27,821 nucleotides of DNA, from contig DHGA01000083.1 of assembly GCA_002402545.1 (NCBI GenBank), forward strand, positions 1-27,821, read 5' to 3'. The notes beneath the pieces were generated by a model. It made no database searches, was not told where the DNA came from, and worked only from the letters and a program-made list of their open reading frames with translations. The first letter of the stretch is position 1. Each line of letters starts with the position of its first letter. Positions 7,630-14,933 of the stretch are shown piece after piece. This DNA is from Syntrophaceae bacterium UBA4810 (GTDB lineage: Bacteria; Desulfobacterota; Syntrophia; Syntrophales; Smithellaceae). The translations under genes were made by a program, and so were the position numbers.

Positions 7630-8052
7630 TTACCAATCACCTTTTTTCTTTCTCCAAGATTGGTATTCCATATAAAGATATTCTTCATCTGGATATGGAC
7701 AGTTATCACCATATTTTGCTCTTACAAAACCCTGAAAACGTGCTTCCTCCAATTTTTCATAATTTCTTTCGGCGACCTCTTGCTCTCTTTTCCAATCAGC
7801 TGATTTATGACATACGGCGCAAAGCACCTCTAAATCTTCAAGTGGTTCATCACCAAATTTTTCATATGTTAAATGATGAACTGTGAGCTTACGCAGATAC
7901 CTGTCTTTCCCACATCTCTCACATTTATAGCCTACGCTAATTTTCTTTTCTTCACATTTCTTTTTCCACTTAGAAGAACTGAGGTATGCTCTATAAGTTG
8001 GTTTTTTTGTTTTGTCAGGAATTATATTTCCAAATAAATCAACCGCAGGCAT
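7630..8052 (-). CDS. Stand-alone HNH endonuclease family protein
   Basis: A 140-residue protein with an HNH/zinc core: Cys44-x2-Cys47 (CERCG), His59-His60 in LTVHHLTYEKFGDEP, and Cys78-x2-Cys81 (LCAVCHK). These form the metal site and the beta-beta-alpha-metal nuclease fold. The N-terminal segment YRAYLSSSKWKKK and the charged helical C-terminus match small HNH proteins found in phage, mobile and defence contexts. It probably cuts or nicks DNA, but the target is unknown. ATG at 8052 lies 14 bases after GGAG. Base composition is much more AT-rich than the flanking genes, suggesting acquisition. No methylase, integrase or phage gene is next to it. Confidence 0.82.
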   Translation of the reverse strand: MPAVDLFGNIIPDKTKKPTYRAYLSSSKWKKKCEEKKISVGYKCERCGKDRYLRKLTVHHLTYEKFGDEPLEDLEVLCAVCHKSADWKREQEVAERNYEKLEEARFQGFVRAKYGDNCPYPDEEYLYMEYQSWRKKKGDW

Positions 8053-8366
8053 AGAATATTGTTTTCTCCATTTATTATTATTTATGATTGAGTTGACAAA
8101 TATTTTTCATATTAGTACCTTTATAAGGTAATATAATGCTTCAATTTTGTTCACTTATGCCTTTCTTTAAGTAAAATAGTAGTTTGATGCTTACGTTCTT
8201 AATTTTATTTTGCAAAACCTATTTTAAAAAGCAAGAATTTATTAACTAAGATGAAATAACGAGTTTTATAATATAGTAATTATAATAATTGTAAATTATT
8301 AATTTTGATGTCATTTAATTACAAAACAATATGTGTTCATAACTTCGTACTCATTTCGCTCTCTGT
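8053..8366. other. AT-rich gene-free stretch
   Basis: Very AT-rich spacer between the HNH gene and the lipoprotein gene. The only structure noted is a short palindrome TACCTT-TAT-AAGGTA (8116-8130), which could be an operator-like site, and long A/T runs near 8265-8310. No ORF, RNA gene or terminator could be supported. Confidence 0.5.
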
Positions 8367-9089
8367 TTAATAAGTGGTGCAATATATTGAATTACCAATT
8401 CTATTGCAATTAGTCATTACTGGTCGATTTATAGTTTGCTGCCTCCTTACTAATTCTTGCTGAGTTTTTCCCCATTCTAATAAAGCGTTTTGCGCCGCTT
8501 GTAGCGCTAATTCTCTTTTTGATATTTCTTCACGATGGGATCTTGCTAATTCTTTATCTAAATTTGATAATACCTCATAAATTCCCTGTTCGAACTGTTC
8601 TCCTTCTGTAAAAATTTTCCTATTAGCTTCACCCAAAGTGATTTTACGCTGGATCATATCGGCATATATCAAATCTTGATTATGATAGAACCGAACAATT
8701 ACAGGAATCAACGCGGGCACATATTTAGATGTGTTTTCAATCATCACTTTACGACACCTAGTAAATTCATTATTAATAATAATTAAAGCTTCGATTTCTT
8801 TAGGCGTAAGTTTGCTTTTGTCGGCAAGCTGCTCAAGAGTTGGCGTCCCTTTGGTTACAAGACGTGTCCTAATGCTATTCATGGCAGGCGTTTTTATATT
8901 ATTAAGATTGTTAAGCATATTTTGGTCGCATTCCGTTTTCAGCTGAATAGCTTCTTTTAATCCGGCATGAATTACCTCCGTTCTCCTTTGCGTAGCCGTC
9001 TGACAACTGGTAAAAACAAATATTATTATAAACAAAAACATAAACCTCTTACTCAATCTTTTAATGCTTGTCTTTAATTTATTATTCAT
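8367..9089 (-). CDS. Hypothetical lipoprotein with helical C-terminal region
   Basis: A 240-residue protein of unrecognised family. A basic N-terminus (residues 1-15) is followed by a hydrophobic stretch (about 16-27) ending in FTSC, a slightly atypical lipobox with Phe at -3 and Cys29 as the lipidation site. The mature part is predicted largely helical, with Gln/Glu/Arg-rich segments near residues 165-225 that could form a coiled coil, and ends in a short Cys-containing tail. ATG at 9089 follows GGGAG eight bases upstream. It is AT-rich like the HNH gene and stands alone. Envelope location is inferred from the signal; no function can be assigned. Confidence 0.7.
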   Translation of the reverse strand: MNNKLKTSIKRLSKRFMFLFIIIFVFTSCQTATQRRTEVIHAGLKEAIQLKTECDQNMLNNLNNIKTPAMNSIRTRLVTKGTPTLEQLADKSKLTPKEIEALIIINNEFTRCRKVMIENTSKYVPALIPVIVRFYHNQDLIYADMIQRKITLGEANRKIFTEGEQFEQGIYEVLSNLDKELARSHREEISKRELALQAAQNALLEWGKTQQELVRRQQTINRPVMTNCNRIGNSIYCTTY

Positions 9090-9322
9090 AATATATTCTC
9101 CCTATAATTACTATTTTCAAAATAATTCTTTCTTTAATTATACTTTTGTCAATTATATAATAAAAAGCAAGCAATACAAATTAATTAGCTAATCTAGTAA
9201 TTAGGGTCAGGTCTTGAAATATCAGTATTCTTAATATCATTCATTTTTCAATGCCTTGCTATCGGTAGTATAATGAATCTTCAGAAAAGCGTCAATTTCT
9301 TTTAATCGATGGTTATCAATTC

Positions 9323-9358
9323 ATTCCAATCCACCGGCATTAACCGGTGGATTGGAAT
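9323..9358 (-). terminator. Perfect 15-bp hairpin 3' of the YeeE-type genes
   Basis: ATTCCAATCCACCGG (9323-9337) and CCGGTGGATTGGAAT (9344-9358) are exact complements around a six-base loop, starting 13 bases beyond the stop of the minus-strand transporter gene. There is no T run on either strand, so it may stabilise the mRNA end or be a mobile or recombination site rather than a classic terminator. Confidence 0.5.
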
Positions 9359-9371
9359 CAGAAAGTTTTAA

Positions 9372-9902
9372 TTACAATCCCTTTTTTTCGAAAAGGAAGA
9401 ACAAGCCAATCACGGCCGCCCAGAAAATCGGCACGAGCACCCAATGCGATACGCCCAAGGCGTCTTGTAGGCCGATTTTGCCGAAGTCTTTCCACGCCAT
9501 GACGGTGGAGCTCAAAAACGGATATAGTTCGGCAAACACCGCCGCGCCGACAAGCATCCCCAGAATGGCGAAGATGGCGTGCAGGCGGCCTTCACCCAAA
9601 GCGGCCGAAGACGTGCCGGGGCAAAATCCCATCACCGCCCAACCGATGCCGAAAAGAATCCCGCCAATCACCACCGCGCCGACGTTCATCGGTTTGTGGC
9701 TCAAGGTGGTTATGCCCATATCGGAGAGGATAAATATACCCACCATGCCGACCATAATCGCCGAGAGCATGAATTTGAATATCGTCATATCTTTAATCAA
9801 AAGCGCGCCAATCTGTTTTTCAAAACGGATTACCCGCCCCTTTTGCAGCAAAAATCCGAACACCACACCGGTTATTAAACCTAAAATTTGCTCGATGCTC
9901 AT
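9372..9902 (-). CDS. YeeE/YedE-family sulfur transporter, second half (PmpB/DUF6691-like)
   Basis: A 176-residue polytopic membrane protein with about four hydrophobic segments (near residues 5-20, 45-63, 75-92, 108-130) plus a C-terminal one (about 152-170). The signature GFCPGTSSAALGEGR (from about residue 92) contains the conserved cysteine that handles thiosulfate or persulfide sulfur in the YeeE/YedE family. The start codon overlaps the end of the upstream partner by four bases (ATGA), implying translational coupling and a two-chain transporter equivalent to one fused YeeE. Known relatives include the Serratia PmpA/PmpB pair. The substrate is inferred, not shown. Confidence 0.85.
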   Translation of the reverse strand: MSIEQILGLITGVVFGFLLQKGRVIRFEKQIGALLIKDMTIFKFMLSAIMVGMVGIFILSDMGITTLSHKPMNVGAVVIGGILFGIGWAVMGFCPGTSSAALGEGRLHAIFAILGMLVGAAVFAELYPFLSSTVMAWKDFGKIGLQDALGVSHWVLVPIFWAAVIGLFFLFEKKGL

Positions 9903-10441
9903 GATGCCCTCCTTTTGTAAACAATCGCCGCGGTCAGAGCGCCGGCGGCAAAAAACAACACCAGCGCCACAAAGGAACTTACCGATAGCTGCATCATGCC
10001 GCTTAGGCCGTGCCCGCTGGGGCAGCCGTCCGCCAGGCGCGCGCCTATCATCGCCACAATGCCGCCCAAAAACGCGCCCACGGCTCTTTTGGCCAGCGAC
10101 GACCCGAAGCGCTCCTGCCAGATCGGCGAAACTTTTTCCAGTTTAAAGCTTTTGTCGGTTAAAGAAGAAATCAGCGCGCCCAGAAAAATGCCGATAACGA
10201 GCATGAACTGCCAGTCCACTTTGATTTTTGTGGCCGCGAAATAGGCATTGGCGGCGACACGCTCTGAGGCGAAAACCTGCTCCACAAAACCCACGGCGCG
10301 GACAAATGTGGTTGACGCGCCGATGTAGTTTGTTTTACCCATGAGCGCCGTTGTAGCGTAAACCGAAGCGATGGCCAAAATGCCGACCAGCGCGCCGGCA
10401 AAATAAGGATTCCATCCTCCGTCTTTTGTTTTGAGTTTCAT
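9899..10441 (-). CDS. YeeE/YedE-family sulfur transporter, first half (PmpA-like)
   Basis: A 180-residue inner-membrane protein with hydrophobic segments near residues 13-35, 75-92, 118-138 and 150-173. The motif DGCPSGHGLSGMMQLS carries the conserved cysteine of this transporter family, thought to relay thiosulfate or persulfide through the pore. ATG at 10441 follows AAGGAGA, a strong ribosome-binding site, and the gene is first of the two-gene unit. No sulfurtransferase (TusA or rhodanese) or BigR-type regulator is adjacent, unlike many relatives. Import of reduced sulfur is the likely role. Confidence 0.87.
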   Translation of the reverse strand: MKLKTKDGGWNPYFAGALVGILAIASVYATTALMGKTNYIGASTTFVRAVGFVEQVFASERVAANAYFAATKIKVDWQFMLVIGIFLGALISSLTDKSFKLEKVSPIWQERFGSSLAKRAVGAFLGGIVAMIGARLADGCPSGHGLSGMMQLSVSSFVALVLFFAAGALTAAIVYKRRAS

Positions 10442-10551
10442 CTTCGTCTCCTTTCTTTGTTTATTTAAAAAAGCTTAGCGTTTAATCATTTATCGCAAAG
10501 GTATAATTATGAATGATATTAACTAATTACGTGCTAAATATGTTTGTGCGT

Positions 10552-11214
10552 TTACCTTTTCAGCAATTCCAGCCGTTCTTTAATGCTTACGGCTTTGGCG
10601 GTTTGACCCTGTTCCAAATAATATTTTTCGAGTTGGCCAAGATAAGCCCAGAGAGGTTTTTGCCAGCCGTTTTCGGCGGCGGTATTAATCGCTGTCTGCA
10701 AAATAGTTTCATCGCCGGATAAATGCTTTATCCAGACACCGCAGGCGACAAGCCGGGAAACCGGATCATCAATTGCAGTAATTTCTTTGCGCGCCTGCGC
10801 TAAATTTTTTTCGCGTGCGGATTTGATGATTTTCGAATATTGCGCGGGCAGTAATCTCTCATCGACTGCCGCAAAATTTCCTTTCAGAAAATTATAGTAA
10901 GATAAATTCGCGGGTATGGATTGCAGCCTGTCGATGCGCAGAAATTCGCTGTCATCAAATTCTTCCAGCACCGACGCGTGCAGGGCGTATTTGGTTAAAT
11001 AAGCTTTGGCCAGCAGATCCAAATCATTGCTCGCGGAAAGCGCAACGCGGGCTCTGTTAAAATGCGCTTCGGCGATGCTTTCTTTGCCAGTCAGAAAACT
11101 GGTTTTGTAATTTTCCATATCGCGGAAGGCTGTCTCTTGCCATTCGGGAACCTGGGTTGTTGTCGCGCAGGCACAGATAATCATCAGCATGCCGGTAATC
11201 AGAAATTTCTTCAT
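10552..11214 (-). CDS. Hypothetical lipoprotein, last gene of the MCE transport operon
   Basis: A 220-residue protein with a short signal (MKKFLITGMLMIICAC), where ICAC forms the lipobox and Cys16 is the likely lipidated residue. The mature part is almost entirely helical, with TPR-like spacing of small and aromatic residues (for example around residues 45-75, 155-185 and 185-215). It has no motif I recognise and does not look like the beta-rich PqiC/YmbA lipoproteins that often accompany MCE genes. Its ATG overlaps the stop of the MCE gene by four bases, so it is co-translated with the transporter. It probably works at the outer membrane side of the same lipid path (inference). Confidence 0.78.
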   Translation of the reverse strand: MKKFLITGMLMIICACATTTQVPEWQETAFRDMENYKTSFLTGKESIAEAHFNRARVALSASNDLDLLAKAYLTKYALHASVLEEFDDSEFLRIDRLQSIPANLSYYNFLKGNFAAVDERLLPAQYSKIIKSAREKNLAQARKEITAIDDPVSRLVACGVWIKHLSGDETILQTAINTAAENGWQKPLWAYLGQLEKYYLEQGQTAKAVSIKERLELLKR

Positions 11215-11957
11215 GGCAACTTGATCTCCGTGTCTTTCTTTTTGTAGAGAAGCGCGTTAATGTCTCTGGATACTTTATTCAGCGTTTGCGTAACCTCATC
11301 GATATCCGCGCGCAATGCTCCCAAATCCTGCGTGCCTTCGGAGGCGTCTTTGCTGATCTTGTTTAAGTTATCCACGGTTGTTTCCAGTTTCTCGAGCTTA
11401 CCGGCGACATCTTTTAAAATTTTATTAATCTGCGGCAAGGTGCCTTCTTTGCCGAATACCTGCTCGTCGGCTTTTGCCGCCATGCCGTCGATTCTACGGC
11501 TGAGACGCTCAATGGTTTCCAAAAGCGGCTGGATTTTCTCAATAGCGTCATTGATATCGTTGACGACAAACACTTCGGCAACTTTTTTTTCGGGCATCGG
11601 CGGGCTTTCCAGATTATTCGTGTTGACGACAATGCGCGCCGCGCCGATCAGCGGCCGATAAAGCACAAAAAAGCTGTCTTCTTTAATCCATTTAACATGT
11701 TTATCAGGAATCCTTATTTTAATCAGGACAATGCCTCTGTCATCCAACTCCAGGGAGTGGACCCTGCCGATATCAAAACCGGAAAAAACAACCGGCATGC
11801 CGACGGCAAAACCGTCGCCGGTGCGGGAGGAAAGAGTGTAAGTATGGCTGGTGCTGAAAAGCCCTTTTTCCACAGCCAAAAAAAGCAAGGCCAGCAAAAC
11901 AAGCGCTGCCGCGCAGATGACAAAAATACCAACTTTATATTCACGGCTCATCGGCAT
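11211..11957 (-). CDS. MCE/MlaD-family substrate-binding protein
   Basis: Periplasmic MCE subunit, anchored by one transmembrane helix (about residues 9-28), that would form a ring handling hydrophobic lipids for the MlaE-like permease. The MCE domain spans about residues 37-115, with GMPVVFSGFDIGRVHSLELD as the recognisable core. It is followed by a long helical coiled-coil stretch (about 125-235). The 248 residues are within the MlaD range once the coiled coil is counted. ATG at 11951 is an equally good start and would recreate the four-base ATGA overlap seen at the other junctions. It sits directly downstream of the ATPase-like gene. Confidence 0.88.
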   Translation of the reverse strand: MPMSREYKVGIFVICAAALVLLALLFLAVEKGLFSTSHTYTLSSRTGDGFAVGMPVVFSGFDIGRVHSLELDDRGIVLIKIRIPDKHVKWIKEDSFFVLYRPLIGAARIVVNTNNLESPPMPEKKVAEVFVVNDINDAIEKIQPLLETIERLSRRIDGMAAKADEQVFGKEGTLPQINKILKDVAGKLEKLETTVDNLNKISKDASEGTQDLGALRADIDEVTQTLNKVSRDINALLYKKKDTEIKLP

Positions 11958-12409
11958 AGGGCACCATATTTTTGTTCCATCCAGTCGTAATCATAAATGT
12001 GACAACTGGAATATAAATCATCTATCGTCTTCAGCGCCTGCAATATAGGATCAATGTTTTTCAGCTGCGGAACCATGTTAAACGGCCTGTTAATCAATAT
12101 GGCGGCGTTTTGCACCATCGCCGAGCGAAGGAGCTTTACTAAAAATCTTTCTTTATCGCCGAGCGCCAGGTTGCGCTTATCGGCAACGCTTTCCAATCCC
12201 AGGCGCTTCAGCCAATTAAAAACCAGCTTTCGGGATGCTTGAGCGGACATGTTTTCATGGTACTGCTTAATTAACGCGATATTGAGCCAGGCTTCCTGAT
12301 TGGAAAGCAGAGGAATATCCTCACAGACGGGCGCGGCATTGCGCGGGTTGACGCGCAGAAACTTTTGCACGGCCCTGGACAGTTTTTCTTCCGTATCAAA
12401 AAAGGTCAC
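11948..12409 (-). CDS. Degenerate ABC-ATPase-like protein in the MCE operon
   Basis: A 153-residue protein sitting where the MlaF ATPase gene normally lies. From residue 25 onward it can be laid over MlaF. PLLSNQEAWLNIAL matches the region after the Q-loop, LKRLGLESVADK the helical subdomain, ALGDKERFLVKLLRSAM (81-97) the signature LSGGxxxRxxxARA, ILINRPF (104-110) the Walker B strand, and HIYDYD (137-142) the H-loop. Every catalytic residue is changed: no Walker A, LSGG becomes ALGD, Walker B DE becomes NR, and the switch His becomes Tyr. The first 25 residues replace the P-loop half. GTG start at 12409 overlaps the permease stop by four bases, so translation is coupled. Probably a non-hydrolysing remnant or adaptor; the fold assignment is mine, by eye. 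Confidence 0.65.
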   Translation of the reverse strand: MTFFDTEEKLSRAVQKFLRVNPRNAAPVCEDIPLLSNQEAWLNIALIKQYHENMSAQASRKLVFNWLKRLGLESVADKRNLALGDKERFLVKLLRSAMVQNAAILINRPFNMVPQLKNIDPILQALKTIDDLYSSCHIYDYDWMEQKYGALCR

Positions 12410-13188
12410 ATTAATTTTGTTAGTAATGACAGCACCTCGATAATAAGAATTGCCGCAAAAACACTAACCATGCCGCGGGAGACAACAATGGGAATGCTGG
12501 TAAGCTCATGGGTCGCCCGCAGGCCAAAATAAATAGGAATAAACGTAATAAAAAATCCAAACACCGCGCACTTAACAAGCGCGATAACTATATCAGAAAA
12601 ATTTGTGGAATTTAACAGAATATTTACGTAAACATCCGCGCTGATCCCGAATATTACCCGCGAAAACAAAATGCCGCTGCCCATTAAAACAATGGAAAAC
12701 AGGAAACTCAAAAGCACTACGGATATAATGCCGTTCACAACTCTGGGCGCTAAAAGATAATTTATTACGTCTATACGAAACGTTTCCAGCGTTTTAATCT
12801 CCTGGTTGACTTTCATCGCGGCCATCTCGGTATTAATGGCGGCCCCGGAGCGCAAAGTAATCAACAAAACGGTGAATAAAGGCGAGAGCTCCGTAACGAT
12901 CAGCCCCATCAAAACATTGCCGAAAAGATCAGTAAGCCCCAGATTTTTAAGAAGTTGAAAAACAATACCGATCAGCACAGAGCCAAATAAAACGGATACG
13001 GCTAGAAAGGCCGGCAGTATTTGGATGGAGGTAAAATATATTTGATTAACCAGCACCGTGCGCGTGGCGCTGTTGTAAGTGCCGAGCATAAATAAACGGT
13101 AGAAAACCGCCGCCGCAAAAGAAATCATCTGGGCGAATGATGTTGCCCTTTGCATCGCGAAGCTTCCTGTTGTTTCTATAAAACTCAT
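12406..13188 (-). CDS. MlaE/YrbE-family ABC permease
   Basis: A 260-residue inner-membrane permease of the MCE lipid transport systems, with five or six hydrophobic segments and the family core from AAINTEMAAMKVNQEIKTL onward. In typical MlaE proteins the coupling segment reads EIDAL, where the ATPase docks. Here it is EIKTL, followed by ETFRIDVINYLLAPR, in keeping with an altered ATPase partner. The frame is open to an ATG at 13239, but ATG 13188 is preferred: it follows AGAGG and gives the usual length and N-terminus (MSFIETTGSFAM). It is the first gene of the four-gene operon and divergent from the HtrA gene. Confidence 0.88.
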   Translation of the reverse strand: MSFIETTGSFAMQRATSFAQMISFAAAVFYRLFMLGTYNSATRTVLVNQIYFTSIQILPAFLAVSVLFGSVLIGIVFQLLKNLGLTDLFGNVLMGLIVTELSPLFTVLLITLRSGAAINTEMAAMKVNQEIKTLETFRIDVINYLLAPRVVNGIISVVLLSFLFSIVLMGSGILFSRVIFGISADVYVNILLNSTNFSDIVIALVKCAVFGFFITFIPIYFGLRATHELTSIPIVVSRGMVSVFAAILIIEVLSLLTKLM

Positions 13189-13267
13189 AAGCCTCTTTTT
13201 GGCGTTAAGGATGCGCAATATTAGCACATGCTCGCGCATACTTCAAACCGCCGCGCCCCGATTTCCA

Positions 13268-13295
13268 TTGACAAATATGCTCCAATCGTTATATT
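13268..13295 (+). promoter_or_regulatory. Sigma70-like promoter of the HtrA gene
   Basis: TTGACA (13268-13273), a 16-base spacer and TATATT (13290-13295), 5 of 6 to the -10 consensus. Transcription would begin near 13302, about 53 bases before the ATG at 13355. The segment also has to hold the promoter of the divergent MCE operon. Confidence 0.65.
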
Positions 13296-13354
13296 CATCC
13301 ACAAAATTAAGCAACAAGCAGTTTAAATGCTGCTCAATAATATCGGAGGATTAT

Positions 13355-14836
13355 ATGAAAAGTCAAAATCGCAAAACTTTTTTTATGTTTTTGCTGGCGT
13401 TTCTAATCGCCTTTTTTATCGTATCACTTGTGGAAGTTTTGCGTTCTTCCTTTATGCCTTCCGCTATACCGGATATTCCCAAAGCTTCAGCTACCTCGCC
13501 TGTCTCCTCTTCATCCGAGATCGGCAAAGTCCCCCTTTCCTTCTCCGATTTAGCCGAACGCGTTAAGCCGGCAGTAGTAAACATCAGCACTACAAAAACT
13601 ACAAAAGGGTTTGGTTCCTCTTTTAGAGGCTCGCCCTTTGGCGGCACGCCTTTCGGCGATGATTTTTTTGACCGATTTTTCGGCGATATCCCTCAGCGCG
13701 AATTTAAACAGCGCAGCCTTGGTTCAGGCTTCATCATCAGCAACGACGGTTATATCTTCACCAATAATCACGTGGTGGAAAAGGCGGATAAAATCCTGGT
13801 TAAAGTAGCCGACGACCGCGAATACGAGGCAAAAGTTGTGGGAACTGATCCTAAAACGGATATCGCCTTGATTAAAATCAAACCGAAAAACAGTTTGCCG
13901 GTGGCGGATATTGGCGATTCCGATCAGGTTAAAGTAGGCGAATGGGTTATTGCTATCGGCAATCCCTTCGGCCTGGAAGCGACCGTCACGGCGGGAATTG
14001 TCAGCGCGAAAGGCCGCGTTATCGGCGCGGGGCCTTACGATAACTTTATTCAAACCGACGCGTCGATTAATCCCGGCAACAGCGGCGGCCCATTATTCAA
14101 TATGGACGGAAAAGTAATCGGCATTAACACAGCGATAGTAGCGCAGGGGCAGGGAATTGGTTTTGCAATCCCGATTAACATGGCCAAATCAGTTTTAAAC
14201 GATTTAAAAACAAAGGGCAAAGTAACCCGCGGCTGGCTGGGAATCTCGGTTCAAGATATTACCGAAGATATCGCTAAAAATATGAACCTGGCGGACCGTT
14301 CCGGGGCATTGGTTTCGGACGTATTCAAGGGCGATCCCGCTGATAAAGCCGGTGTTAAAGTGGGAGATATAATAACTGAAATCAACGGCAAAAAAATAAA
14401 GGATACGCATGATTTACTGCTGACCATCGCCGGGGTACAGGTAGGAGAAAGAGCTTCCATCAAAGTATTGCGTGACGGCAAAGAACTGGCTTTCCGTATT
14501 GTGGTCGCGGAACGCAAAGACACGGCGGAAATCGTATCATCAAAAGATGCTAAAGGACATTTCGGTATTGTCGCGCAGGATATTTCTCCGGAAATGGCGC
14601 GTCAGCTCGGCATCAATCAAAATGCCGGCGTGATTATCACCAACGTAGCGCCCGGCTCTCCGGCGGATGATGTCGGCATTCAGCCGCAGGATATTATTGT
14701 GCAGGTCAACAGAGTTAAAATAAGTTCGCAAAAAGATTATGATCAGGAGATTGCCAAGGCGGTCAAAAATAAAAGCGTCATGCTCTTAATCAGGCGCGGC
14801 AACTCTAGCTTTTTTGTCACTATGCGCATTGAATAA
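13355..14836 (+). CDS. degP: HtrA/DegP-family periplasmic serine protease with two PDZ domains
   Basis: Envelope protease and chaperone that degrades misfolded periplasmic and outer-membrane proteins. The 493 residues hold an N-terminal hydrophobic helix (about 8-27, no clear cleavage site, so possibly membrane-anchored). The trypsin-like domain has catalytic His139 (TNNHVV), Asp169 (KTDIALI) and Ser243 (NPGNSGGP). PDZ1 spans about residues 295-385 and PDZ2 about 395-490. A Gly/Phe-rich loop (residues about 88-110) precedes the protease core. The frame extends upstream to 13199, but ATG 13355 follows GGAGG at 13345-13349 and starts a proper signal, so it is chosen. It could also be named degQ/mucD-type. 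Monocistronic, with its own promoter and terminator. Confidence 0.93.
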   Translation: MKSQNRKTFFMFLLAFLIAFFIVSLVEVLRSSFMPSAIPDIPKASATSPVSSSSEIGKVPLSFSDLAERVKPAVVNISTTKTTKGFGSSFRGSPFGGTPFGDDFFDRFFGDIPQREFKQRSLGSGFIISNDGYIFTNNHVVEKADKILVKVADDREYEAKVVGTDPKTDIALIKIKPKNSLPVADIGDSDQVKVGEWVIAIGNPFGLEATVTAGIVSAKGRVIGAGPYDNFIQTDASINPGNSGGPLFNMDGKVIGINTAIVAQGQGIGFAIPINMAKSVLNDLKTKGKVTRGWLGISVQDITEDIAKNMNLADRSGALVSDVFKGDPADKAGVKVGDIITEINGKKIKDTHDLLLTIAGVQVGERASIKVLRDGKELAFRIVVAERKDTAEIVSSKDAKGHFGIVAQDISPEMARQLGINQNAGVIITNVAPGSPADDVGIQPQDIIVQVNRVKISSQKDYDQEIAKAVKNKSVMLLIRRGNSSFFVTMRIE

Positions 14837-14864
14837 AATGCGTTAAGAGCACCCCATGCAGATG

Positions 14865-14895
14865 AAAAGGCAGGCCTCAGAGCCTGCCTTTTTTA
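14865..14895 (+). terminator. Intrinsic terminator after the HtrA gene
   Basis: Perfect 11-bp stem AAAAGGCAGGC (14865-14875) and GCCTGCCTTTT (14882-14892), a six-base loop and a run of T residues. It lies 28 bases after the stop codon. Confidence 0.93.
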
Positions 14896-14933
14896 TTGTG
14901 GACAAATTTCTGCGGAAGATTTAATAAAAACCT

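Noticed and set aside
9352..10146. A 264-codon open frame on the plus strand
   Set aside because: It lies antisense across both YeeE-type genes, is Pro/Ser/Arg-rich without any domain, and has no ribosome-binding site. The minus-strand proteins have clear membrane segments and family motifs.
13199..13354. Extended N-terminus of the HtrA protein
   Set aside because: The extension would lie across the predicted promoter, and ATG 13355 with GGAGG starts a proper membrane signal.
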